Assembly (NCBI RefSeq): GCF_914768045.1 | Contig: NZ_CAJZCD010000002.1 | Location: 124,001 to 188,000, forward strand | Direction: 5' to 3' | Length of the DNA stretch: 64,000 nucleotides | DNA from: Snodgrassella communis | Lineage (GTDB): Bacteria; Pseudomonadota; Gammaproteobacteria; Burkholderiales; Neisseriaceae | In this document: positions 28,501 through 37,923 of the stretch, piece by piece | How the letters are laid out: the number at the start of each line of letters is the position of its first letter | Position numbering within the stretch: the stretch's first letter is position 1 | Position numbers and translations under genes: made by a program | The notes under the pieces: model-generated | Seen by the model: only the letters and a program-made list of their open reading frames with translations | Told to the model about the DNA's origin: nothing | Database searches by the model: none

Positions 28501-29358
28501 TTAATAGATGACAATGTGTGCTCCTGCTGCCTGTGCCAGTTGCATAAGTGTTGCGCTATTCATATAAGCATGGGCAAGGTGGGAAATATTAGCAACAATG
28601 GGCAGATGGGTAATTTGTCTGGCTTTAACAATGGCTTCGACGTCGAGCCGGTATGGGGCGTTTCTCTCCAGACTTAATGTTCCGGCTTCGCCAAGCATCA
28701 GATGGTGGTTGCCCTTAAGGGCGATGTGCTCCGCTGCAATCAGCCAGTCATCAACTTGATGATGTTTGTCTTTACACAGTACTACTGGGATGTTCAGACA
28801 GCCCACTTCGTTGAGTAAGGTACGGTTAGACATTAATTCTCCCCCCAGATAGATAATATCTGCTTCTGCCTGTAAGGCCGGTTCGAGCTGGCGTACATCT
28901 CTGATTCGTAACCAAACAGATTTATTAGCCTGATGTGCCTGTTTAATCTGTTGCTGCATGTTGATGCTGTGCTGTAATGGTGGTGTATAGGGTGATGCTG
29001 CTTGATAGAAGGGGTCGATAAATATGTTGGTGCTTTCTGGCAGTTGTGAACTGGTCATTGTGGCAACTAGCTGACATTGCTGTCCGCCAAACTGCTGGCC
29101 GCGAACGGTGATGATGGTGTCCTGTTGTTGTGTTTCGCGGCTGATGATGCGCCAGTCCTGTAGGATGCGTAATGCTTTTTCTACGCCGGCTAGGGCTTCA
29201 AGCTCACGGGGTTCGAATACTCTTTCATCACCGACTGCACCGATAATGGTACGTTCTTCGCCGTGTGATATGTGTTCATGCAATCCGCGCTGGCGGATAA
29301 AGGTAATAACGTTGTTGATTTGGGCTGCTGTTGCCTGACGCTGCATTACGATAATCAT
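28501..29358 (-). CDS. DAHP synthase-like protein lacking catalytic motifs (putative pseudoenzyme)
   Basis: 285 aa. Residues 1-75 resemble the ferredoxin-like regulatory domain of class I-beta DAHP synthases (ERTIIGAVGDER, then ISRET). The rest follows the barrel with recognisable but altered blocks: ADIIYLGGELMSNRTLLNEVG where the family has ADIxQIGARNMQN, and DDWLIAAEHIALKGN. Catalytic motifs are missing: no GPCSxE, no KPRTS (here QAASPYT), LLKRG replaced by VLCKDK, CERG by GEAG, DPSHATG by NISHLAH. It is about 50 residues shorter than active enzymes. DAHP synthase activity is therefore unlikely; function unknown. Intact frame, upstream of ilvB on the same strand, divergent from the export operon. 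Confidence 0.72.
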   Translation of the reverse strand: MIIVMQRQATAAQINNVITFIRQRGLHEHISHGEERTIIGAVGDERVFEPRELEALAGVEKALRILQDWRIISRETQQQDTIITVRGQQFGGQQCQLVATMTSSQLPESTNIFIDPFYQAASPYTPPLQHSINMQQQIKQAHQANKSVWLRIRDVRQLEPALQAEADIIYLGGELMSNRTLLNEVGCLNIPVVLCKDKHHQVDDWLIAAEHIALKGNHHLMLGEAGTLSLERNAPYRLDVEAIVKARQITHLPIVANISHLAHAYMNSATLMQLAQAAGAHIVIY

Positions 29359-29475
29359 GTCGGTAATCCTTGAAAGCGGTTTGCTGATTGTCAGAAAAAA
29401 TCAGGATGCTGACAAGTACTGCTTGATATGGATCAGGAATCAGTCTTTCAATTTAAGCTGTCGGTGATTATGGTA

Positions 29476-29488
29476 ACTGTACAACAGT
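29476..29488. promoter_or_regulatory. Short dyad upstream of export operon
   Basis: ACTGT-ACA-ACAGT, a perfect 5-bp dyad in the divergent region between the DAHP-synthase-like gene and the HlyD gene. Possible operator; short enough to occur by chance. Confidence 0.25.
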
Positions 29489-29561
29489 GATAGTAAACTA
29501 TTGTTATCGATAAATAGGGTATATATTTTATGTGTTAACTTGGGTGAGAAAAGTTTGGCGA

Positions 29562-29578
29562 ATTTCGTGACGCGAAAT
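29562..29578. promoter_or_regulatory. Dyad in the 5' region of the HlyD gene
   Basis: ATTTCG-TGACG-CGAAAT, 6-bp arms around a 5-base centre, 32 bases before the HlyD start. Candidate operator for an unidentified regulator. Confidence 0.3.
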
Positions 29579-29609
29579 CAGTAAAAACAGTTCACTCAGG
29601 GACGGATAA

Positions 29610-30608
29610 ATGAAAACAAGAAGACTGTTGTTTGTGTTGGTGGTGCTGGCATTGGTGGGGTTGGCGGTGTGGGTTAATATGCGCAGCCATACATCTTTAC
29701 CAGATGGTTTTGCTGGCGGCAATGGTCGCATGGAGTTAAAACGGCTGGATGTGGCTACTTTATATTCTGGCCGAGTAGTGGAAATGAAAGTGGATGAGGG
29801 GGATATGGTAGCCAAGAATCAGGTTTTGGCTGAACTTTCATCTGATCAGACCAGTAGTAAGCTGGCGGCTGCGCGTGCAGATAAACAACGCGCACAGGAA
29901 AATGTAGCTAAAGCAGAGGCGGAAATTGCTGCTCAGCAACAGGCACATAAAGTTGCACAGATGGATCTGGATAATACGCGCCAGCTCAGATCAGATGAGC
30001 TGGTATCTTCGCCGGAATTACGCCGGCGTTTGGCTGACCGCGATGCGGCTATTGCTAAAGTTAAAGCGGCGCAGGCGGCGCGCGCTGAGGCACAGGCAGC
30101 GGTGAAACAGGCGCAGGCGCAAATTGATGCTACTTCTTCCGCAAACAACGATATGCTGATTCGGGCGCCTAAAGCCGGCAGGGTTGAGTACCGTATTGCT
30201 GAAGCCGGTAATGTGCTGGGCGAAGGCAGTAAGGTTGTGTCGCTGCTGGACCCAACTGATGTAACGCTGTCAGTGTATTTGCCTACGGATACTATTGGTA
30301 AGCTTAAGCTTGGCGATGAAGCACGGATTGTTCTGGACGGGATGAATGCTGTCTGGCCGGCAAAAGTTGATTTTATTGATTCCAATGCCCAATTCACGCC
30401 CAAGTTTGTGGAAACGCTGAATGAGCGGCAAAAGCTGATGTATAAGGTTAAGCTGAAAATTCCACCACAGGTTGCGTTGCAATATAGTGGTTTGCTCAAG
30501 GGCGGCTTAACGGGTAATGGCTATATCCGTTTTGATAATAGTAAGGCGTGGCCGCAGCAGTGGCAGGTTAATCTACCCAGTGTGAAACAACCCGCCAAAG
30601 GTGTCTGA
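29610..30608 (+). CDS. HlyD/YhiI-type membrane fusion protein
   Basis: 332 aa. One N-terminal anchor (about 5-23: RLLFVLVVLALVGLAVWV), a split biotinyl-lipoyl domain (SGRVVEMKVDEGDMVAKNQVLAEL and IRAPKAGRVEYRIAEAGNVL), a long Ala/Gln-rich coiled coil (about 75-175) and beta-barrel domains. Periplasmic adaptor linking the inner-membrane exporter to an outer-membrane channel. First gene of a four-gene operon; its stop overlaps the GTG option of the next gene. Closest known layout is yhiI-rbbA-yhhJ of E. coli. Confidence 0.9.
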   Translation: MKTRRLLFVLVVLALVGLAVWVNMRSHTSLPDGFAGGNGRMELKRLDVATLYSGRVVEMKVDEGDMVAKNQVLAELSSDQTSSKLAAARADKQRAQENVAKAEAEIAAQQQAHKVAQMDLDNTRQLRSDELVSSPELRRRLADRDAAIAKVKAAQAARAEAQAAVKQAQAQIDATSSANNDMLIRAPKAGRVEYRIAEAGNVLGEGSKVVSLLDPTDVTLSVYLPTDTIGKLKLGDEARIVLDGMNAVWPAKVDFIDSNAQFTPKFVETLNERQKLMYKVKLKIPPQVALQYSGLLKGGLTGNGYIRFDNSKAWPQQWQVNLPSVKQPAKGV

Positions 30609-33399
30609 GATGGATAGTACTGCCAAAGCGCAGGCTGGCACAGGAGAAAACTGGGCTGTTGATTTACGCCATGTGTCCCATCAGTACCGGCAGACGGAAG
30701 CTTTGCGCGATGTGTCGCTGCAAATCCGGCGCTGTGCGACTGTGGGTTTGATTGGACCGGACGGAGTAGGTAAGTCGACGCTATTGTCGCTGATTGCTGG
30801 TGTGAAGATTATTCAGCAGGGCGAGGTGCTGGTTTTTGGTGACAATATGGCGAATAAGCACAGCCGTCAGTTGTTAAGTCACCGTATTGCATTTATGCCG
30901 CAGGGTCTCGGGCAGAATCTGTATCCGACGTTATCGGTTAATGAAAATGTTGATTTCCATGCACGTTTATTCGGTTTGCGCGGAGCGATGCGGCATGAGC
31001 GTATTACACGGTTATTGCAGGCTACGGGGCTGACACCCTTTGCCGACCGGCAGGCTGGTAAGCTGTCGGGCGGGATGAAGCAGAAGTTAAGTTTGTGTTG
31101 TGCGCTGGTTCATAATCCTGAATTGTTGATTCTGGATGAACCAACTACTGGAGTTGATCCTTTATCTCGACGGCAGTTCTGGCAGCTGATTGATGAATTG
31201 CGGCAGGAAAATCCGGATATGACGGTTATTGTGGCCACTGCCTATTTTGATGAAGCCAAGCGCTTTGAATATTTGCTGGCGATGGATGATGGCCGCCTGA
31301 TTGTTAATGCACCAACGCAGCAGGTTCTGGAAGAGACGCATACGGATACGCTGGAACAGGCTTATGTGAAAATGCTGCCTGAGTCAAAACAGGATAAGGC
31401 CGGCAGCTTAAAGTTGACGCCGTTTGTACCCGATAAGGATTCGCCACCGGCAATTGAGGCAAGAGATTTAACTAAGCGTTTCGGGGATTTTGTTGCAGTA
31501 AATAATGTGAGTTTTACGATTGAGCGTGGCGAAATTTTTGGCTTTTTGGGCTCGAATGGTTGCGGTAAATCAACCACCATGAAAATGCTCACTGGTCTGC
31601 TCGACGCCAGCTCGGGTACGGCTCAGCTGCTTGGACACACGGTTAATGCCGATGATATGACGACGCGCATGAAAATTGGATACATGTCGCAGTCGTTTTC
31701 TTTATATGAGGAATTAACTGTTCGGCAGAATCTGGTTTTGTCTGCCCGTTTATATCGCATGGATGCGGCGCAGATTGTGCATTCGGTGCAGCAATCTTTA
31801 CAACAGTTTGATCTGGTTGAGTTTGCTGATATTCAGCCAAGTGAGCTGCCTTTGGGTATCCGGCAGCGTTTGCAACTGGCTGCAGCCTGTCTGCATCATC
31901 CTCAGGTATTGATACTGGACGAGCCTACATCAGGGGTTGATCCGGTGGCCAGAGATATGTTCTGGCATCATCTGCTTGATTTATCAAGGAATAACCGCAC
32001 CACTATTTTTGTGTCCACGCATTTTATGAATGAGGCACAACGCTGCGACCGGATATCGTTTATGCATCAGGGACGAGTGCTGGCTATTGGTTCACCAGCG
32101 GAGCTATGTGCCAACAAGGATACAGATGATCTGGAAACTGCATTTATTGATTATTTGCAGGAAGCAGTAGATAAAAATCAATCTAATCAGCCAGCAGTAG
32201 CTAAGGATAATCAGCCACAGGAAGCGGGGTTGACGCAGTCTGCTGCTAAAGCAATGAATGTTGATGGTCTGAATTATTGGCTACAGACGGTATGGACTTT
32301 TGCTGTACGTGAAGGTAAGGAATTGTTGCGCGATAAAATCCGCCTGTTTTTTGCTTTGTTCGGACCGGTTGTTTTGATGATGATGGCTGCGTGGTCAGTA
32401 TCTTTTGATGTGGAGCATGTCAAGTTTGCGGTATTAGATCGTGATCAGACTGTGGAAAGCCGTGCTTTAATCGAACATTTTCGTGGTTCGCGTTATTTTA
32501 CTTTTACTGGCAATCTGCACAATGCCAGTGAAGTTGATCAAACGTTGAAAATTTCGCAAGCCAGACTGGTTATTGATATTCCACCGCATTTTGGCCGTGA
32601 TTTAATGCGTGGTGATAAGCCGGAAGTGGGGTTTTATGTAGATGGTACCATGCCGTTTATGGCGGAGAATATTAAAAGTTTTATTCTGGTGATATTGAAT
32701 CGCTATGCTACGGTTCAGTGGGCGCAAAAAGGCTTGCCGATTTCACTTCAGCCTAATGCGCAGATTGCACCGCGCTATTTATACAATCAGGATTTTAAAA
32801 GTATTTTTGCGATAACACCCGGTATGATTATGATGGCAATGATGCTGATACCCGTTATGATGACAGCGCTGGGTGTGGTGCGTGAGCGGGAAATTGGCTC
32901 AATTACCAATCTGTATACATCTCCGGCTTCGGTAAGGCAGTTTCTGATTGGCAAGCAGATACCCTATGTTTTTGTTTCCTTTATCAGCTATCTGATTCTG
33001 GTGTGGCTGGCTGTAGTGGTACTGGGTGTACCGGTACGTGGCAGTTTCTTTGCCATGAGTCTGGGGGCACTGGCGCTGATTTGTGCAGCCACAGCGTTTG
33101 GTTTACTTATTTCCAGTTTTGTTAAGTCTCAGGTAGCTGCGATTTTTGGCTCCGCGATCTTGTCATTGATTCCGGCACTGAATTTTTCCGGTTTGCTTTA
33201 TCCTTTATCTACGCTAACTGGTGTGAATTACTGGTTTGGCTGGAGTTTTCCCACTGCATGGTATCAGTTAATCAGTCTGGGCGGTTTTACCAAAGGTTTG
33301 GGTTTTCTGGATTTTATTAACTACTATCTGATACTGCTGGCATTTTGTCTGGTGTATGTATTTCTGGCCGGCTGCTTGTTGAAAAAGCAGGAGGTATAA
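30601..33399 (+). CDS. RbbA/YhiH-type ABC transporter: two ATPase domains fused to a permease
   Basis: 932 aa. First ABC domain: Walker A GPDGVGKST at 52-60, signature LSGGMKQKLSL, Walker B LLILDEPTTGVDP. Second domain: Walker A GSNGCGKST at 317-325, signature altered to LPLGIRQRL, Walker B VLILDEPTSGVDP. From about residue 560 an ABC-2 permease with six membrane helices and a large periplasmic loop. GTG 30601 or ATG 30610 may be the start; both are within coupling distance of the HlyD stop. RbbA was described in E. coli as a ribosome-associated ATPase, but this operon context points to export. Substrate unknown. Confidence 0.88.
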   Translation: MSEMDSTAKAQAGTGENWAVDLRHVSHQYRQTEALRDVSLQIRRCATVGLIGPDGVGKSTLLSLIAGVKIIQQGEVLVFGDNMANKHSRQLLSHRIAFMPQGLGQNLYPTLSVNENVDFHARLFGLRGAMRHERITRLLQATGLTPFADRQAGKLSGGMKQKLSLCCALVHNPELLILDEPTTGVDPLSRRQFWQLIDELRQENPDMTVIVATAYFDEAKRFEYLLAMDDGRLIVNAPTQQVLEETHTDTLEQAYVKMLPESKQDKAGSLKLTPFVPDKDSPPAIEARDLTKRFGDFVAVNNVSFTIERGEIFGFLGSNGCGKSTTMKMLTGLLDASSGTAQLLGHTVNADDMTTRMKIGYMSQSFSLYEELTVRQNLVLSARLYRMDAAQIVHSVQQSLQQFDLVEFADIQPSELPLGIRQRLQLAAACLHHPQVLILDEPTSGVDPVARDMFWHHLLDLSRNNRTTIFVSTHFMNEAQRCDRISFMHQGRVLAIGSPAELCANKDTDDLETAFIDYLQEAVDKNQSNQPAVAKDNQPQEAGLTQSAAKAMNVDGLNYWLQTVWTFAVREGKELLRDKIRLFFALFGPVVLMMMAAWSVSFDVEHVKFAVLDRDQTVESRALIEHFRGSRYFTFTGNLHNASEVDQTLKISQARLVIDIPPHFGRDLMRGDKPEVGFYVDGTMPFMAENIKSFILVILNRYATVQWAQKGLPISLQPNAQIAPRYLYNQDFKSIFAITPGMIMMAMMLIPVMMTALGVVREREIGSITNLYTSPASVRQFLIGKQIPYVFVSFISYLILVWLAVVVLGVPVRGSFFAMSLGALALICAATAFGLLISSFVKSQVAAIFGSAILSLIPALNFSGLLYPLSTLTGVNYWFGWSFPTAWYQLISLGGFTKGLGFLDFINYYLILLAFCLVYVFLAGCLLKKQEV

Positions 33400-34527
33400 A
33401 TGCTGCAATGGTTTAAAAATGTATGGGTACTGAGCATTAAAGAACTGAAAAGTCTGCTGAGCGATGTGGTACTGATTGCCTTAATGGTGGTGGTATTGTC
33501 TGTAGCGATATATTCAGTGGCCACCAGTATTTCTACGGAAGTACGTCATGCTTCTGTGGCGGTAATGGATGCTGATCACAGTGTTCTGTCTTACCGAATC
33601 CGTGATTCTTTGCTGGAACCGTACTTCAAACCTCCGGTCGAGGTGAAGCGCGAGGAAATTGATGCGGCTATGGATAAGGGTGATTATGTATTTGTATTGG
33701 ATATTCCGGCTAATTTTGAACGTGATGTAGTGGCAGGGCGTTCACCTACCATTCAGGTACTGGCTGATGCTACTTCGGTAACGCAGGCTGGTATTGGCTT
33801 TAATTATTTAAGCCAGATTATTGATACTCAGACACGTGGGTTTTTACGTCAGCCTGTAGCAACTGAGTTTTCGCCGGTTACGCCGGTGCTAAATATCCAG
33901 TTTAATCCCAATGGTGAATCCTCATGGTTTATCGCTACGATGAATGTGGTATCGAATCTGACTTTACTGGCGATTATTCTGGTTGGAGCAGCGGTAATCC
34001 GTGAACGTGAACACGGAACGATTGAGCAGCTGCTGGTGATGCCGGTACATCCCAGTGAAATTGTGATGGCCAAGATTTTTGCCAATGGCGCGGTGATTTC
34101 GGTTGCTTCGCTGCTTTCGCTGTGGCTGGTAATAGAGGGCTGGCTGAATATTCCGATTAATGGTTCAGTGTCTTTGTTTAGTCTGGGGATGCTGATTTAT
34201 CTGTTTTCGGTGGCTTCGCTGGGAATCTGGTTTGCAACGCTGGCACCAACCATGCCGCAATTCGGTTTGCTGTGTTTGCCGATATATGTGGTAATGCGTT
34301 TGCTTTCTGGTTCAGAATCACCACTGGAAAGTATGCCGGCTTTTTTTCAGTATATAACTTGGCTATCACCAGAAACTCAGTTTACTCAGTTTAGTCAGGA
34401 TGTGCTGTTTCGCCAAGCTGGGCTGAATATCGTCTGGCCGAAAATTATTATGATGACAATCATGGGTGCGTTGTTTCTGGCTTTGGCTTTGTCGCGCTTT
34501 CGTGGCATGCTGGCGCAGCATTCATAA
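33400..34527 (+). CDS. ABC-2 permease, YhhJ-type
   Basis: 375 aa. N-terminal membrane helix (about 20-42), large periplasmic domain (DADHSVLSYRIRDSLLEPYF), then five helices with the ABC-2 signature VIREREHGTIEQLLVMPVHPSEI. The ATG starts on the base after the preceding stop. It would pair with the permease half of the RbbA-type protein to form the channel. Confidence 0.9.
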   Translation: MLQWFKNVWVLSIKELKSLLSDVVLIALMVVVLSVAIYSVATSISTEVRHASVAVMDADHSVLSYRIRDSLLEPYFKPPVEVKREEIDAAMDKGDYVFVLDIPANFERDVVAGRSPTIQVLADATSVTQAGIGFNYLSQIIDTQTRGFLRQPVATEFSPVTPVLNIQFNPNGESSWFIATMNVVSNLTLLAIILVGAAVIREREHGTIEQLLVMPVHPSEIVMAKIFANGAVISVASLLSLWLVIEGWLNIPINGSVSLFSLGMLIYLFSVASLGIWFATLAPTMPQFGLLCLPIYVVMRLLSGSESPLESMPAFFQYITWLSPETQFTQFSQDVLFRQAGLNIVWPKIIMMTIMGALFLALALSRFRGMLAQHS

Positions 34528-34558
34528 TGATTGTGCCAAACTTTCGGGAAGTAAGGTA

Positions 34559-36037
34559 ATGAATAAAAGATGGTTGCCGCTATTACTGGCTATGGGCTTA
34601 ATGGCAGGCTGTAGCAGAACTGATATTCAGGTGAAATCCACTGTAGCTGTCGCGCCTCAATTTGATCACAATGCTGCTGCCCGTGGCACGGTTGATATCA
34701 GCCGCTGGTGGCAGAGCTGGCCAGATCCGGTATTGAATGACTTAATTAATTCAGGTTTAAAAAATAACCGCGATTTAGCCAAGATGAAGGCCAATATGCT
34801 TTCAGCCCGTGCCAGTGCGGCCATGGTGGAGTCGGATCTCAGCCCGCAGGCTGGAGTAGAAAGCAGTGGCAGCTTCCACCGCTATAATGGTGCTAATGCG
34901 CTTAAAGACCTCAATTTACCGGGAATCGGCAATACCAAAGATTATTTACAGATGACTGGTTCACCTTTGGGTGCTAATCGCAGTCGCTGGCATGGTAATA
35001 CAGTACAGGCGGGGTTTACAGCCAGCTGGGAGCCGGATGTATTCGGCCAGAAGCGTAGTGATGCAGATGAAATGTATTATCTGAGCCTGAGTGAAACGGA
35101 GCGCTGGCATGGTGCTCAGATGGTTCTCAGTAGTGAGATTGCTGATAATTATCTGAAAATGCGTGCTATGCAGCAGCGGGCGAAAGTAGGTGAACACAGT
35201 GTAGCCACGCTGAAACAGTTGCAACGCTATACAGTAGGCCGTTTTCGCGCCGGTCAGGTTACAGCTTATGATGTCAGGGAAGTTGCAGCCAAACTGGCTG
35301 GGATGCAGGCACAGATTGCCACTTATCAGGCGCAGGCAGATGTCTATCAGCGCAATATAGCGGTATTAATCGGCCAATCACCGCAAGGATTTACAGTTGC
35401 TTCTGCAACTTTAGACATTTTTCAGCATATTCCTGCTGCACCAGCCGGGCAACTGCCACTGGACGTCATTACCCGCCGGCCGGATATCCGTACTCAGGAA
35501 AATATAGTGAAAGCAATGAGTGCGGGTCTGGCCAGTGCCAAAGCTGATCGATTACCTCGATTTTTTCTTAATTTTTTGTGGCAAACTGGTCAGATACATT
35601 TAAATAACAATACATCATATTTAAAAAATGTTGGTGGTCTGCTTGATGCCGGAATGACGATTCCAGTATTTACTGCCGGCCGGATTAAACACAATATAGA
35701 ACGAGCGGATGCGCAGTTACAGGCTGCCATTGCCAAATATGATAATATGATTTTGCAGGCACTTGCCGAAGTGGATAATGCCTATCAGATGCAGTTTAGC
35801 CTGTATAAACAAACTCAGTTAATGCATCAGGCGCAAACGCAGGCCGCCAGTCAGGCCAGTGCTGCTGAAAAATTATTTCGTTATGGCAATATGACGCTGG
35901 ATCAAAGTCTGCGCGCACGTCTGAATGCAGAAGATTTGGACGATAAGCAGATTCAGGCTAGGCTGGAAATGGCACGTAATCTGGTGAATCTGTATAAAGC
36001 ACTTGGAGGCGGCTGGCAGGTTAATGATGCACAATAG
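34559..36037 (+). CDS. NodT-family outer-membrane efflux lipoprotein
   Basis: 492 aa from ATG 34559; the longer frame from 34466 overlaps the permease gene and lacks a signal. Lipoprotein signal MNKRWLPLLLAMGLMAGC with lipobox MAGC (Cys18). Two OEP (TolC-type) repeats follow: RWWQSWPDPVLNDLINSGLK and a second half with RRPDIRTQENIVKAMSAGLA. It would supply the outer-membrane duct for the exporter encoded just upstream; E. coli yhiI-rbbA-yhhJ lacks such a gene. Confidence 0.9.
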   Translation: MNKRWLPLLLAMGLMAGCSRTDIQVKSTVAVAPQFDHNAAARGTVDISRWWQSWPDPVLNDLINSGLKNNRDLAKMKANMLSARASAAMVESDLSPQAGVESSGSFHRYNGANALKDLNLPGIGNTKDYLQMTGSPLGANRSRWHGNTVQAGFTASWEPDVFGQKRSDADEMYYLSLSETERWHGAQMVLSSEIADNYLKMRAMQQRAKVGEHSVATLKQLQRYTVGRFRAGQVTAYDVREVAAKLAGMQAQIATYQAQADVYQRNIAVLIGQSPQGFTVASATLDIFQHIPAAPAGQLPLDVITRRPDIRTQENIVKAMSAGLASAKADRLPRFFLNFLWQTGQIHLNNNTSYLKNVGGLLDAGMTIPVFTAGRIKHNIERADAQLQAAIAKYDNMILQALAEVDNAYQMQFSLYKQTQLMHQAQTQAASQASAAEKLFRYGNMTLDQSLRARLNAEDLDDKQIQARLEMARNLVNLYKALGGGWQVNDAQ

Positions 36038-36230
36038 CAAGTATCCGCAACAGGATTTTATTTCCGGAGTGCATTGATAATTTAGTAGAATAGATAGTGA
36101 AATTGCAAAGTAAGATTGATAAGGTTAAATAGTGGCAACAAGTTACACTGGTACTTTAATCAATAAATATTTGTATTATTGACAATTGCATGAAATATCT
36201 TGATACGCGTTTTAGATCTGGGAGCCATGA

Positions 36231-37787
36231 ATGCCGCTATGTATTACTCGATCCACAGTATGGCTGATGTTAACTTTAATTGCTATATTCGGATTGAATG
36301 CCTGTGCTACTTTGCAATATCAGCCTGTGGCTACGATTGATCACGTTGATGAACACAAGGGCTATCGTCTGCAAAACGCTTTACTAAACGATAATACAGA
36401 TAAAAAAGATAGTGTAATCGGTATTGTTATGTTTTCTGGTGGCGGAACCCGCGCAGCAGCCTTTGGCTATGGTGTTCTTGAATCGCTGAAAAAACAGCAG
36501 GTCAAAATAGATAACAGGCAAACCAGTTTACTGGATACAGTGGATGTGGCCTATGGCATTTCCGGTGGTTCGGTACTGGCTACTTACTTTGGTCTACATG
36601 GTGCTGAAACGATTCCCAGATTTGAGAAAAAATTTCTCAATCAGAATTTGCAGAAAATGTTAATCGGGCAGGTTTTTTCGATGGCAAACTGGTCGCGGCT
36701 GGCTTCTCCGGAGTTTGGCCGTGGAGATTTGCTACAAGAACAGCTGGATTTACATTTATATCATGGTGCTACCTATGCCGATTTAAAGAATAAACGTCAA
36801 GGGCCGTTTATAGTAATTAGTGCTACGGATATGAGTCTGGGCAGTCGGCTGGATTTTACTCAAGAATATTTTGATTTACTTTGTCTGGATTTAACCAAGG
36901 TGCCTATTGCGCGGGCTGTGGCTGCTTCCAGTGCAGTACCTCTGGTATTTGCTCCGGTTACGTTCAACAACAATGGCGGCAACTGTCACTACCAGTTACC
37001 AAATGATATGGTGGACAGCAATAATGTGGATGCTACTGGTACAACAGAATTCCGTGCTAAGATGCGCGCGGCTTACCGCGCCAATCTGAAACAGTATCAG
37101 GACAGTCAGAAGAGGCCTTATATTCATTTACTGGATGGTGGGCTGACTGATAATCTTGGCTTGCGCAGTTTGCTGGATACAACCGAACTATATAGTAATA
37201 AAACGCTCTACGACCGTCTGGAATCAGCGAATATTCATAAAATCTTTATCATTAATGTCAATGCACAGTCACAGCGAAAAAGTGAAATTGACGGTAGTGC
37301 CAGTGTTCCGGGCACGGCGGATGTGGTTAAGGCATTAACCAGTATTCCTATTGAAAAGTATTCCGAAGATACGCAGAATCAGTTTCAGAAATATGCCGAA
37401 TGGTGGAATGATAACCGTAGTGAAAAAACGCCGCGTCTCTATTATATTAGTGTGAACTTGCTGGATTTGCCACCTTCACCTTTACGAGAAAAGGTTATTC
37501 ATATTCCAACTACATTTTATCTGGCTCATAGCGAAGTCAATAATCTGCGCAAAGCTGCTAAACAGTTGCTGGAACAATCTTCTGAGTATCAGCAGTTAAT
37601 TAAAGACATTGGTGTGCCTGCTTCAGCAACTGCGACGGAATCAGATACGCCAGATGATGAAGTATCTGGTGAAGATGCAGATTCTGCAACGGATACGAGA
37701 GACACTGATATAGTTAATAAACCACAAAATGATCTGAATAATGTAGTCAATTTTATTAACACTGAATCGCTGCCGGTATTACGCTGA
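36231..37787 (+). CDS. Patatin-like phospholipase, lipoprotein
   Basis: 518 aa. Signal with lipobox LNAC (GLNACATLQYQP), so probably an anchored lipoprotein. Patatin catalytic dyad: oxyanion glycines FSGGGTRAAAFGYG, nucleophile Ser in GISGGSVLATYF, and catalytic Asp in LDGGLTDNLGLRS. C-terminal part after about 470 is acidic and low-complexity (SDTPDDEVSGEDADSATD). Expected activity is lipid acyl hydrolysis, in the periplasm or at the outer membrane. Stand-alone gene with a strong terminator; 193 bp separate it from the export operon. Confidence 0.87.
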   Translation: MPLCITRSTVWLMLTLIAIFGLNACATLQYQPVATIDHVDEHKGYRLQNALLNDNTDKKDSVIGIVMFSGGGTRAAAFGYGVLESLKKQQVKIDNRQTSLLDTVDVAYGISGGSVLATYFGLHGAETIPRFEKKFLNQNLQKMLIGQVFSMANWSRLASPEFGRGDLLQEQLDLHLYHGATYADLKNKRQGPFIVISATDMSLGSRLDFTQEYFDLLCLDLTKVPIARAVAASSAVPLVFAPVTFNNNGGNCHYQLPNDMVDSNNVDATGTTEFRAKMRAAYRANLKQYQDSQKRPYIHLLDGGLTDNLGLRSLLDTTELYSNKTLYDRLESANIHKIFIINVNAQSQRKSEIDGSASVPGTADVVKALTSIPIEKYSEDTQNQFQKYAEWWNDNRSEKTPRLYYISVNLLDLPPSPLREKVIHIPTTFYLAHSEVNNLRKAAKQLLEQSSEYQQLIKDIGVPASATATESDTPDDEVSGEDADSATDTRDTDIVNKPQNDLNNVVNFINTESLPVLR

Positions 37788-37890
37788 TTTGCCGGCCAAA
37801 GCAATTAAACAGGCCGATATCGAAGCAGTTTGCATTTTGTGGTTGTCTTTGGCCAGAATTCAATAATTTTCTGCACAAAACATCATTACT

Positions 37891-37923
37891 AAAAAGCCTG
37901 AAACTTTTCTTTCAGGCTTTTTT
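37891..37923 (+). terminator. Terminator of the patatin gene
   Basis: Arms AAAAAGCCTGAAA and TTTCAGGCTTTTTT, continuing into a T run; both arms carry a GCCTGAA core. Confidence 0.9.

Noticed and set aside
29933-30499. 188-codon minus-strand frame inside the HlyD gene
   Set aside because: Low-complexity Ser/Ala/Thr translation created by the antisense of the Ala/Gln-rich coiled coil.
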